Shown here piece after piece: positions 23,308-31,564 of a DNA stretch of 64,000 bases (position 1 is the stretch's first letter; every line of letters starts with the position of its first letter). The position numbers and the translations under genes are program-made. The stretch comes from Streptomyces albipurpureus (lineage in GTDB: Bacteria > Actinomycetota > Actinomycetes > Streptomycetales > Streptomycetaceae), in NCBI RefSeq assembly GCF_023701525.1, contig NZ_JAMQAW010000006.1, positions 181,266-245,265 on the forward strand, written 5' to 3'. Below the pieces are notes generated by a model that was not told the origin of the DNA, made no database searches, and was given only the letters and a program-made list of their open reading frames with translations.

Positions 23308-23700
23308 TCAGCAGTCGCGCATTTCAGGCGACTGGTTGAGCAGCTGGCCCCTGATGGAGGTGAAGCGGGCAAGCCGCTCATCCACTGACGGGTCCAGCGG
23401 GAACACCGCGACGCGATGGCAGTTCTGGAATGCCAAACGCACTCCGAAGTGCCGCTGAAGCGCACCTCGGATCGCGTCACTCGCTAGCGCGCGCAGTAGT
23501 TGACCACGGGCCTGCTCGTCCGGCGGGGGCGTCTGGTTGTCGGCGAACTCGCCGCCGTCGACCTTCAGCTGTGCCACCAGGGAACTGACCATCTCCCATG
23601 CGTACGGCAGGGAGGTCCGGACGCAGTCGACGAAAGCGGCTTCATCGACTTCGCCTCGCTCGGCCTGTTCCAACAGCGCCGGTGAGACGTCGAGCGACAT
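23308..23700 (-). CDS. Conserved hypothetical protein of the SCO5389 type
   Basis: A 130-residue soluble helical protein starting [20 protein letters not shown] and ending in [12 protein letters not shown]. The sequence closely resembles a protein conserved across Streptomyces next to nucS. No catalytic motif, metal site or membrane helix is visible. Conserved features are the [20 protein letters not shown] helix and [20 protein letters not shown], which looks like a beta-hairpin core. It diverges from nucS with a 297-bp spacer. Function is unknown. Confidence 0.82.
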   Translation of the reverse strand: MSLDVSPALLEQAERGEVDEAAFVDCVRTSLPYAWEMVSSLVAQLKVDGGEFADNQTPPPDEQARGQLLRALASDAIRGALQRHFGVRLAFQNCHRVAVFPLDPSVDERLARFTSIRGQLLNQSPEMRDC

Positions 23701-23997
23701 GGGTTCTCCTCTCGCGACCCCGGGTCACGGGGTCATACGGGCAGGGAAGTAGGCACCGGAGACGCCGCCGCACGGTATGGCGTACGGCGACGCAGAGTGC
23801 GCACCCGGCGACCTGCTGCATCCACGGTAAGTGCGGCGTCCAGAGGGCACCAGGAGATTGGGAGGACAACCGGCCAACGACGAACGGGGACAAGTGGGAC
23901 GACGCGATCCGTCTCAGTCAACCGCAGTGGTGGCCCACAGCGGGAGAACGTAGGAAGAATCGCGCCGGGTGGTGCGCGTCGAGTAGCGTTGCCGTTC

Positions 23998-24660
23998 ATG
24001 CGCCTTGTCATCGCCCGCTGCTCCGTGGACTACGCGGGCCGGCTCACTGCCCACCTGCCCTCCGCCCCCCGTCTGATCCTGATCAAGGCAGACGGCAGTG
24101 TCTCCATCCATGCGGACGACCGCGCCTACAAACCACTGAACTGGATGTCTCCCCCGTGCACCCTCAAGGAGGGCGACGGCAGTGCCTGGACCGTCATCAA
24201 CAAAGCGGGCGAGAAACTGATCATCACCATGGAGGAAGTCCTCCATGACTCGTCCCATGAGTTGGGTGTGGACCCTGGCTTGATCAAGGACGGAGTGGAG
24301 GCGCACCTCCAGGAACTCCTTGCCGACCGCATTGAGACGCTGGGCTCCGGGTACAGCCTCATTCGCCGCGAGTACCCCACCGCGATCGGCCCGGTGGACA
24401 TCCTGTGCCGGGACTCCGACGGAGTGACGGTCGCGGTGGAGATCAAGCGGCGGGGTGAGATCGACGGTGTCGAGCAGTTGACCCGATATCTGGAGCTGCT
24501 GAACCGCGACCCCCATCTGGCACCCGTCAAGGGGTTGTTCGCGGCCCAGGAGATCAAGCCGCAGGCGCGGGTGCTGGCAACGGACCGGGGCATCGGCTGC
24601 GTCGTGCTGGACTACAACGCGCTGCGGGGCATCGAGGACGACAAGCTCAGACTGTTCTAG
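23998..24660 (+). CDS. nucS: Mismatch-specific endonuclease NucS/EndoMS
   Basis: A 220-residue RecB-like nuclease. The N-terminal DNA-binding and dimerisation domain begins [16 protein letters not shown]. The C-terminal catalytic domain has Asp134 ([10 protein letters not shown]) and Glu148-x-Lys150 ([10 protein letters not shown]), the D-ExK motif, followed by Gln160. The extreme C-terminus DDKLRLF matches the beta-clamp-binding tail of actinobacterial NucS. NucS provides MutS/MutL-independent mismatch repair in Actinobacteria by double-strand cleavage at mismatches. Upstream in-frame codons give no conserved sequence, so ATG 23998 is preferred. A long hairpin terminator follows. Confidence 0.95.
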   Translation: MRLVIARCSVDYAGRLTAHLPSAPRLILIKADGSVSIHADDRAYKPLNWMSPPCTLKEGDGSAWTVINKAGEKLIITMEEVLHDSSHELGVDPGLIKDGVEAHLQELLADRIETLGSGYSLIRREYPTAIGPVDILCRDSDGVTVAVEIKRRGEIDGVEQLTRYLELLNRDPHLAPVKGLFAAQEIKPQARVLATDRGIGCVVLDYNALRGIEDDKLRLF

Positions 24661-24690
24661 AGCCGCCGCATTCGAGAACGGACGCCGAGA

Positions 24691-24737
24691 ACAGACGGTG
24701 GGGCCCGGAGGCATCGCCTCCGGGCCCCACCGTCTGT
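24691..24737. terminator. Bidirectional terminator between nucS and the STAND-like ATPase gene
   Basis: A perfect 22-bp stem (24691-24712 with 24716-24737) with a 3-base loop lies between convergent stops at 24660 and 24749. Confidence 0.9.
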
Positions 24738-24748
24738 TGCTCGCCCGT

Positions 24749-27307
24749 TCAGATGACCGGGCCTGACGAGTCGGGCGGCGTCGGGGCGGACACCGATGAC
24801 GACGACCCGTTCGCCGGTGCGCTACTGCTGATCGGCGCGCTCGCGCTGATCTCTGTCGACCCGCTCGGCCTGGGACCGCCGGAGCTGGAGGGCGGTGTGC
24901 TGGTGCTCGGCGGGTTCGATGTCGGAGGACCGGGGTTCGACGGGCCCGGAGGCTTGCTGGACGACTGGGATGACGAAGGCTCTGGCGAGGGCCTGGTCGT
25001 CCCTGACGACGACGGGCTCTGCGCCGGCTGCGAGGTGCTGGACGACGGGTCCTCGCTGGAGCCGCTCGATCCGCTGGACGCGCTGCTGGACGCGGACGGG
25101 CCGGGAGCCCCGGAGCTGGCTGACGGACCCCGAGTGTCAGAACTGACGGGACGCGGCGCGTCGGAATCCGACGCGCCCTCAGCCGGCAGCGTCGGCTCAT
25201 CCGCCTCAAGGCCGTCCTGACGGTCGTCCACATTCGCCGACTGGCCGTTGCGGACGTTCACACTCGGCTGATCCCGGTTGTCCGATGCCATGCCCAGCGC
25301 CAGTACCGTGCCGAGCACGGCCACCACGACCGCGCCGGCACCCGCGGCGATCAGATTGCGGCGGGCACCACGCAGGATGGCGAAGCGGGCTCGGGACGTG
25401 GAGCGGCCGTCATCGCCCGTGAAGCTGTACGAGGGCAGGGGGGCTGCGACCACGGTCTCCTGCGGGATCACCGCTGTCTCTTCGGTGTGGGCCTCCGTGG
25501 CCACCGCGTCGACGACCGGCACCACGGGCGCCGCGGGGCCGGGCGGCAGCGCGAGGAGGGTCTTGCCCGCGGGGAGCTCCCGTTCGACGCCGCGGGGCGC
25601 GACGGGCACCGCGCTCGCGGGCGCCAGGCCGTTCTCCCGGTCGGCGACGAGCGCGAGTGCGCGGCGGCCCGCGACCGTGCCCCGCTTGTCGGCGAGTGCG
25701 CCGCGCATGGCGATCGAGGCTTCCAGTTCCGCGCGCGCCCGCTCCAGGCTGTCCGTGCAGAGCGCGAGGACACCCAGCTCATGGTGGAAGTACGCCTCTT
25801 CGGCGACCTCACCGGCGATACGGGCCGCCTCGGACCCGATCCGCAGGACGCGCTCCCAGGCGCCCCAGTGCAGTCCGGCCGCGAAGGCCGGCGCGGCGCT
25901 CCGGGCGAGCAGCACGGCCGCGCTGGCCTCCGCCGCTTCCGCTCCGGGCACCAGGGCGCTGAGGGTCGCCAGGATGGCGTCCGCCTCGGCCACCGCCCGC
26001 TCGGGGGTGACGGAGGGGTGCCCAACCCACCAGGCGTAGTGCTGGGCGGTGGTACGGGCCCGGCCGGCCGACTCGTCGGCGTACCCCTTCTCCGTCAGCT
26101 GGACCAGCACTCCGGGGGCGAGCCGGTAGCGCCCGCCGACGGGGGAGAGCAGTCCGGAGCCCATCAACTCACCGATCGCGGAGTCCGCGTGGGTGTCGCC
26201 GATGAGGGCCGGTAGATGCGCCTGGTGCGGGACCTCACCCCCGAGTGAGACGGCGAAACGCAGGGCGTTACGGGCGGACTCGCTCAGCCGGGAGGCCAGC
26301 AGCGCGGCGGGGGCGGCGCCCTGTCCCAGCGTCGGCAGCGGTAGCTCACCGGCCTCGGCCATGCCGCTGGGCGCGAAGGCCTCAAAGGAGTCGGGGTCTT
26401 CGTGGATCTCCGTACGCAGTGCGTCGCCCTGCCGCAGCAGTGCGCCCGCCTGGACGAAGCGCAGCGGCAGACCCTCTGATTCGAACCAGAGGTCTCCCGC
26501 CCAGTTCTGCTCGTCCTCGGTGAGTGGCCGGTCCACGGTTCGCCGCAGTAGTTCCAAGGAGGCGGGGCGGCCGAGGCCGACGAGGATGATCTCCTCGAGT
26601 CGGGAGTCGGAGAGGGGCCCTGCGGTGTCCGGCGTGGTCGCCATCAAGAAGGCGCACTCGGGGGCCGCGTCGAGGAACTCTTCGAGTGCCGCACCATCAA
26701 ATTCAAGATCGTCCAGGATGACGACCGCCCCGATCTCCCCTATCTGGGAGTTCAGTTGGGCCCGGTCGGGCCGCTGGCGCGGGGTGCGGTGAATCGCGGC
26801 GAACAGTTCGTACAGGAGCTCGGTGGGGGTGCGATGACGGCCGTTGAGACGGATGACTCCGTCGGGCGCCAGGTCGGCGCACTCCCCGGCGACGGTGTTC
26901 AGCAAGCTGGTGCGGCCCGAGCCCGGGGGCCCGGTGACCCGTATGGAACGCCCGCGAGCGAGCATCCGTATCAGCCGGGCGCACTCCTCGTCGCGCTCCA
27001 GCAGCGGCAGCCGGGGGGTGGCGGGACCCGCCGGTGCCGGAGGCCGGGTGGTGCGCTCCTGCTCGATCCGCTCGGCGGGGGTCCGTCGAGCGGGAACGGT
27101 GAGCCGCTCCAGGCCGTCGGGGGTGCCTCCCGGTGGACAGAGCTCAACCTCACTACCGTCCACGGGATTGACGGTGAGGAGGAAGTCACCGGAGACGAGT
27201 CGGACCATTCGGGCGAGCGCCGGTGCCGACTGTCCAAAGCCAGGTGCCGCGGCGTCCCGAGGCGGACGCGTCATGTCCGCTTCCACGCCGAAACTCTCGT
27301 TCTCCAT
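24749..27307 (-). CDS. Large membrane-anchored STAND-like ATPase
   Basis: An 852-residue protein. An N-terminal region of about 100 residues precedes the nucleotide-binding domain with a Walker A variant, GPPGSGRTS (126-134), where Arg replaces the usual Lys. Walker B is AVVILDDLEFD. A winged-helix-like segment and a helical-repeat region (residues about 400-560, AEASAAVLLARSAAPAFAAG) follow. One membrane helix (NLIAAGAGAVVVAVLGTVLA) then leads to a C-terminal tail of about 170 residues of Ser/Pro/Gly, presumably outside the cell. ATG 27307 follows GGGGG at good spacing. The STAS gene lies upstream on the same strand. The architecture resembles AfsR/STAND signalling ATPases. Function is unknown. 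Confidence 0.8.
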   Translation of the reverse strand: MENESFGVEADMTRPPRDAAAPGFGQSAPALARMVRLVSGDFLLTVNPVDGSEVELCPPGGTPDGLERLTVPARRTPAERIEQERTTRPPAPAGPATPRLPLLERDEECARLIRMLARGRSIRVTGPPGSGRTSLLNTVAGECADLAPDGVIRLNGRHRTPTELLYELFAAIHRTPRQRPDRAQLNSQIGEIGAVVILDDLEFDGAALEEFLDAAPECAFLMATTPDTAGPLSDSRLEEIILVGLGRPASLELLRRTVDRPLTEDEQNWAGDLWFESEGLPLRFVQAGALLRQGDALRTEIHEDPDSFEAFAPSGMAEAGELPLPTLGQGAAPAALLASRLSESARNALRFAVSLGGEVPHQAHLPALIGDTHADSAIGELMGSGLLSPVGGRYRLAPGVLVQLTEKGYADESAGRARTTAQHYAWWVGHPSVTPERAVAEADAILATLSALVPGAEAAEASAAVLLARSAAPAFAAGLHWGAWERVLRIGSEAARIAGEVAEEAYFHHELGVLALCTDSLERARAELEASIAMRGALADKRGTVAGRRALALVADRENGLAPASAVPVAPRGVERELPAGKTLLALPPGPAAPVVPVVDAVATEAHTEETAVIPQETVVAAPLPSYSFTGDDGRSTSRARFAILRGARRNLIAAGAGAVVVAVLGTVLALGMASDNRDQPSVNVRNGQSANVDDRQDGLEADEPTLPAEGASDSDAPRPVSSDTRGPSASSGAPGPSASSSASSGSSGSSEDPSSSTSQPAQSPSSSGTTRPSPEPSSSQSSSKPPGPSNPGPPTSNPPSTSTPPSSSGGPRPSGSTEISASAPISSSAPANGSSSSVSAPTPPDSSGPVI

Positions 27308-27738
27308 CGTCCAAGCCCCCAAATGCACTGTGCATAGGTTCGTCTCCGCCACGGTCCCTGCGGAGCCTGCGACAGAGGCGGAGACGAAGGACCTCTCGGT
27401 CCCGTCATCCGCCCGGCTGCCGCTGTGGCGCGCTCACCAGCCGTACGAGCCCTGTGGATGGGGCTTGTGAAACGGCGGGGCCAGCGAGCCTCGGACCCCC
27501 GCAGGGTATCGCCCCCACCGCGAGGTCCAGCCCCGTCCGCGACGTCACAGTCTCATGAGAATTGGCGCGGGGGCCCGTTCAGAGCCGTCTACCGGCCTTC
27601 AGCCGCACAGCTGTTGTACAGCTGTTACCGCGCGGTCGCAGGAGCGTCACCAGTGGTGCGCGCCTTGTTCACATCCCCGGCATCCGGCCAAATCCCCCAC
27701 ATCCGGGAGATCCTGGGAGGCCTCGCACAAGCCTCGAT
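27308..27738. other. Intergenic region upstream of the STAND-like ATPase gene
   Basis: There is no convincing gene in this 431-bp stretch. It holds a pair of ACAGCTGT palindromes at 27607-27614 and 27618-27625, exactly 11 bp apart, and presumably the promoter of the ATPase gene. Confidence 0.6.
27607..27625. promoter_or_regulatory. Two ACAGCTGT palindromes one helical turn apart
   Basis: The 9-base word ACAGCTGTT occurs at 27607 and 27618. Each contains the self-complementary ACAGCTGT. Same-face spacing suggests a protein binding site upstream of the ATPase gene. Confidence 0.4.
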
Positions 27739-28062
27739 TCACACCCGAGGAAGCGATTCAGCGGCCAGGCCGCCTTCGATCGCCAGGATGCGGTGCAGTC
27801 GTGTGGCCACCAGCAGACGCTGCATCTGTGGTGGCACGCTGCGCAGTACCAGTCGTCGGCCGCAGCGTCCGGCCCGGCGGTGGGCGCCCATGATGACCCC
27901 GAGACCGGTGGCGTCCCAGGAGTCGAGGTCGGTCAGATCGAGCACCAGATCGCCGGATCCGCCATCGACCGCCGAGTGCAGGACCGTGCGGGCGTCCGCC
28001 GCGCTGCGCACGTCGAGGCGGCCCCCGACGACCAGCTCGGCGTGGTCGCCCCTGATGTGCAT
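27739..28062 (-). CDS. STAS-domain anti-sigma factor antagonist-like protein
   Basis: A 107-residue STAS protein starting at ATG 28062 after GGGGAG. The fold is clear from ELVVGGRLDVRSAADARTVL, DLVLDLTDLDSWDATGLGVI and the following amphipathic helix. In SpoIIAA, RsbV and BldG the equivalent motif is DS(S/T)G, whose first Ser is phosphorylated by the cognate anti-sigma kinase. Here it is Asp50-Ala51-Thr52-Gly53, so the usual phosphorylation site is missing. The protein may be constitutively active or bind another partner. It lies 431 bp upstream of the STAND-like ATPase on the same strand. Confidence 0.88.
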   Translation of the reverse strand: MHIRGDHAELVVGGRLDVRSAADARTVLHSAVDGGSGDLVLDLTDLDSWDATGLGVIMGAHRRAGRCGRRLVLRSVPPQMQRLLVATRLHRILAIEGGLAAESLPRV

Positions 28063-28277
28063 ATGCGCTCCCCGAGAGTGCTTCAGTGCCCTGTGGATAT
28101 GCCGCCTGCCGCCCTGGCGCCACTCACGCTGGCTGCACTGTCTGTGATGGTTGTGTGTTCTTAACTGTTCTTGTCTTTCACCAACTGACTGCCCAAAGGG
28201 CGCTCCAGTTGCTGGTTGTAAGCGAACCGATACCGAATTCACCCCTGCGGGTGATGTCCCGGTGTCCTACGGGCCGG

Positions 28278-29126
28278 TCAGTGGGTGTAAAAGCCCTGCC
28301 CGCTCTTGCGTCCGATGTCACCGGCGTCCACCATCCGGCGCATCAGCTCCGGCGGGGCGAACTTCTCGTCCTGTGACTCGGTGTAGATGTTGCTGGTCGC
28401 GTGGAGCAGGATGTCGACGCCGGTGAGATCCGCGGTGGCGAGCGGGCCCATGGCATGGCCGAAGCCCAATTTGCAGGCGATGTCGATGTCCTCGGCCGAG
28501 GCCACCCCCGACTCGTAGAGCTTGGCGGCTTCGACGACCAGTGCCGAGATCAGACGGGTGGTGACAAAGCCCGCGACATCGCGGTTGACGACGATGCAGG
28601 TCTTACCCACGGACTCGGCGAACTCACGTGTGGTGGCGAGGGTTTCATCGCTGGTCTTGTAGCCGCGTACCAGTTCGCACAGCTGCATCATCGGTACGGG
28701 CGAGAAGAAGTGGGCGCCCACGACCCGCTCCGGACGATCCGTCACCGCCGCGATCTTGGTGATGGGGATGGCGGAGGTGTTGGAGGCGAGCACCGCGTCG
28801 GCACGGACGATCTTGTCGAGGGCGCGGAAGATGTCGTGCTTGACTTCCAGCTTCTCGAAGACCGCCTCGACCACGATGTCCGCGTCGGCGACGGCGTCCA
28901 GATCGGTGGTGGTGGTGATCCGCGCCAACGCGGCCTCAGCGTAGGCCGCTTCGAGCTTGCCCTTGCTGACGAACTTGTCGTAAGAGGCCCGGATGCCGTC
29001 GGTGCCACGGGTCAGGGCCTCGTCGGTGATATCGCGCAGGACCACGTCCCAGCCCGCCTGGGCGGAGACCTGCGCGATACCGGCCCCCATGAGTCCGGCT
29101 CCGATGACGGCGAGTTTCCTGGCCAC
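28278..29126 (-). CDS. 3-hydroxybutyryl-CoA dehydrogenase
   Basis: A 282-residue 3-hydroxyacyl-CoA dehydrogenase. The NAD-binding Rossmann motif is VIGAGLMGAGIAQ, SNTSAIPITKIA is the conserved substrate loop, GAHFFSPVPMMQLCELV carries the catalytic His, and NRDVAGFVTTRL carries the conserved Asn. It reduces acetoacetyl-CoA to 3-hydroxybutyryl-CoA (or the reverse), following the thiolase in the acetyl-CoA to butyryl-CoA branch. GTG 29126 with AAGGGG upstream is preferred to the TTG nine bases earlier. It has a normal length and appears monocistronic. Confidence 0.94.
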   Translation of the reverse strand: MARKLAVIGAGLMGAGIAQVSAQAGWDVVLRDITDEALTRGTDGIRASYDKFVSKGKLEAAYAEAALARITTTTDLDAVADADIVVEAVFEKLEVKHDIFRALDKIVRADAVLASNTSAIPITKIAAVTDRPERVVGAHFFSPVPMMQLCELVRGYKTSDETLATTREFAESVGKTCIVVNRDVAGFVTTRLISALVVEAAKLYESGVASAEDIDIACKLGFGHAMGPLATADLTGVDILLHATSNIYTESQDEKFAPPELMRRMVDAGDIGRKSGQGFYTH

Positions 29127-29253
29127 TGGCGACAACCCCTTAACACACGTTTACATTTCGCCTCTCGGCCGGAGGTTAGCGGTCACAAGCGGCCATGTGG
29201 CCATGAAGAGATGCGCGTCACGTCTCAAATGACGGACATCACACCGAGGCGGG

Positions 29254-29904
29254 TCATTCGGTCGTTCGGACGGCGTAGTTGAGGACCTTCGCACTGAGCA
29301 GTTCCTCGATGCCGTCGAGGAGGTCGAGCGCCTCTCGGGAGACGTCCTCGGGGGTCCGACCGGCCATCATCTCGCGTCCGATGAAGCCCATGGCGGCCTC
29401 GTAGACCCAGTTGATCTGTCCGGCCATCAGCGTGGGCCGCGGGTCGGCCGGATCGGCGGCCAGTTCCTCGCGCAGCACCGCTTCCAGATTCTCCAGCACC
29501 TCTTGCTGAATGCGCCACAGCCTGGAGCGCAAGGTGGCCGCGTCATGGATGACCAGCAGGAACCGCTTGTATCCCGGCATCAACCCCACCCGGGGCGAGA
29601 CCCCTTCGACCTCGGCGCGCAACTCCCTGAGGACGGCAGCGGCAGCGGACTCCCCCGGCCCGCGCCCACGGACCCAGCGGGCGAGGCGGTGGGCCATCTC
29701 CGGGCTGCGGTCGAGGAAGAGGTCTTCCTTGGTGGCGAAGTAGTTGTAGACGGTGTTCACGGAGACATCGGACGCCTCCGCGATCTCGGCGATCGTGACC
29801 GCGTCGAAGCCGCGCTCAAGGAACAGGCCGGTGGCGATGTCGGAGATGTGCTGTCTGGTCTGCCGCTTCTTGCGCTCTCTCAGTCCCTCGGCCATGGCAC
29901 GCAT
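29254..29904 (-). CDS. TetR family transcriptional regulator
   Basis: A 216-residue TetR-type repressor. The N-terminal helix-turn-helix is RQHISDIATGLFLERGFDAV to IAEASDVSVNTVYNYFATKE, and the C-terminal ligand domain is helical. It diverges from a DrrA/DrrB-type ABC exporter, the usual layout for a drug-responsive repressor controlling its efflux system. A near-palindrome at 29930-29963 sits between them. ATG 29904 (with GGAAAG upstream) or ATG 29895 may be used. Confidence 0.9.
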   Translation of the reverse strand: MRAMAEGLRERKKRQTRQHISDIATGLFLERGFDAVTIAEIAEASDVSVNTVYNYFATKEDLFLDRSPEMAHRLARWVRGRGPGESAAAAVLRELRAEVEGVSPRVGLMPGYKRFLLVIHDAATLRSRLWRIQQEVLENLEAVLREELAADPADPRPTLMAGQINWVYEAAMGFIGREMMAGRTPEDVSREALDLLDGIEELLSAKVLNYAVRTTE

Positions 29905-29932
29905 CGTAGCTTTCCGGACTCCCTTAAATTTT

Positions 29933-29960
29933 AGAGTCATTGCAAACTTTAAGTGACTCT
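29933..29960. promoter_or_regulatory. Inverted repeat AGAGTCA/TGACTCT, candidate TetR operator
   Basis: Arms at 29933-29939 and 29954-29960 extend to nine of ten matching bases (AGAGTCATTG against AAGTGACTCT). The site is in the A/T-rich divergent promoter region between the TetR and ABC genes and ends 14 bp before the ABC start. Confidence 0.6.
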
Positions 29961-29974
29961 GCTTTTCTTGGGTC

Positions 29975-30757
29975 ATGGCAGTCATCAGCGCAACCGGGCT
30001 CGCCCGGACCTTCCGCACCAAGACCGGCCCCGTGGCGGCCGTACGCGGCATCGACCTGACCGTCCGCGCCGGCGAGGTCATCGGTTTCCTCGGCCCCAAC
30101 GGAGCCGGCAAGACCACCACCCTTCGGATGCTCACCACCCTGTTGCCGCCCACGGGCGGGACGGCCACGGTCGCCGGTTGCGACCTGGTGCGCGATCCCG
30201 TGGGCGTACGCCGCAGAAGTGGCTATGTCGCCCAGTCCGGTGGGCTCGATCCCCACATCAGCGTGCGGGAGGAACTGATCACCCAAGGTCGGCTCTATCG
30301 CCTGTCCACAGCGGATGCGACGGCCCGAGCACAGGAGTTGGCTCGGGAGCTGGACCTTGACGGGCTGATGGACCGCCCGACCGGGGCCCTGTCCGGTGGC
30401 CAGCGGCGCAAGCTGGACATCGCGATGGGGCTGATGCACCGACCCGAGGTGCTCTTCCTGGACGAGCCGACCACCGGGCTCGACCCCGGCAGTCGGGCCG
30501 ATCTCTGGGCGCTGGTGCGGTGGCTGCGCGCCGAGCACGGCACCACCGTCTTCCTGACCACCCACTACCTCGACGAGGCCGACGCGCTCGCGGACCGGTT
30601 GATCATCGTCGACCGGGGAGTGGTCGTCGCCGAGGGCACCCCGAGCGCGCTCAAGCTCCACCACACCGGATCGGCCGAAGCCACCCTCCAGGACACCTTC
30701 CTCGCGATCACCGGCCGAACCCCCACCCCGGCCCACACCGCCCCCGTCGCCGTCTGA
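29975..30757 (+). CDS. DrrA-type ABC transporter ATP-binding protein
   Basis: A 260-residue ATPase of the daunorubicin-resistance/DrrA family. Walker A is GPNGAGKTTT, the Q-loop is in YVAQSGGLDPH, the signature is ALSGGQRRKLD, Walker B is VLFLDEPTTGLDP, and the H-loop is in FLTTHYLDEAD. It lacks the extra C-terminal domain of longer family members. It pairs with the permease 9 bp downstream. The divergent TetR gene suggests drug-inducible control. The substrate is unknown. Confidence 0.93.
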   Translation: MAVISATGLARTFRTKTGPVAAVRGIDLTVRAGEVIGFLGPNGAGKTTTLRMLTTLLPPTGGTATVAGCDLVRDPVGVRRRSGYVAQSGGLDPHISVREELITQGRLYRLSTADATARAQELARELDLDGLMDRPTGALSGGQRRKLDIAMGLMHRPEVLFLDEPTTGLDPGSRADLWALVRWLRAEHGTTVFLTTHYLDEADALADRLIIVDRGVVVAEGTPSALKLHHTGSAEATLQDTFLAITGRTPTPAHTAPVAV

Positions 30758-30766
30758 GGAGTTCCG

Positions 30767-31516
30767 ATGCTGCTCCAGGACACGGCTCTGATCTTCGGGC
30801 GGTACGCCCGGCAGACCCTGCGCTCCAAGTTCCACATCGTCTTCGGCGTCTTGATGCCGCTGCTCTACCTGCTCTTCTTCGGGCCCCTGCTCACCGGGTT
30901 ACCGCTGGCCTCCACCGGTGACTCCTGGCAGGTGCTGGTGCCGGGGCTACTGCTTCAGCTCTCCCTCTTCGGAGCCTCCTTCGCCGGGTTCGCCATCATC
31001 GTCGAGCAGGGCCAGGGCGTGGTGGAACGCATGCGGGTGACCCCCGTCAGCCGGCTCGCCCTGCTGCTGGGCCGGGTACTGCGAGACGCGGCCCTCTTCG
31101 TCTTCCAAGCCGTGCTGCTGGTCCTCGCCGCGCTGGTGATGGGGCTGCGCGCACCCCTTGCCGGCATCCTCATCGGCTGGGTGTTCGTCGCACTGCTCGC
31201 CGTCTCACTCGCTTCGCTGTCGTACTCACTGGCGCTGAGGGTCCGAACGCCGCACGAGTTCGGACCGGCCGTCAACGCGTTCGTCATGCCCTCCATGCTG
31301 CTGTCGGGGCTGATGCTGCCGATGACCCTGGGACCCGGATGGCTGGACGGCCTGTCGCACGCCATGCCGTTCCGTCATCTGGTGGATGCCGTGCGGGACG
31401 CCTACGTGGGTGCGTACACGACCGACTCCATGCTGTACGGGGTGCTGGTCGCGATCGGGTTCGCGGTGCTGGCCGTGACGGTCGGCACCCGCGCCTTCCG
31501 CACGACCGGAGCCTGA
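30767..31516 (+). CDS. DrrB-type ABC-2 transporter permease
   Basis: A 249-residue permease with six predicted helices. The N-terminal LIFGRYARQTLRSKFHIVFG is the typical amphipathic entry of ABC-2 permeases, and VERMRVTPVSRLALLLGRVL is the conserved cytoplasmic loop. The helix-rich C-terminus contains MPSMLLSGLMLPMTLGPGWL. It forms the efflux system with the preceding ATPase. The stop is 48 bp before the cobalamin adenosyltransferase start, so read-through is possible. Confidence 0.92.
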   Translation: MLLQDTALIFGRYARQTLRSKFHIVFGVLMPLLYLLFFGPLLTGLPLASTGDSWQVLVPGLLLQLSLFGASFAGFAIIVEQGQGVVERMRVTPVSRLALLLGRVLRDAALFVFQAVLLVLAALVMGLRAPLAGILIGWVFVALLAVSLASLSYSLALRVRTPHEFGPAVNAFVMPSMLLSGLMLPMTLGPGWLDGLSHAMPFRHLVDAVRDAYVGAYTTDSMLYGVLVAIGFAVLAVTVGTRAFRTTGA

Positions 31517-31564
31517 GGGCTGTCCGGCAATACCAGGCAGATGGCCCTTAACTACGCTGGACCC

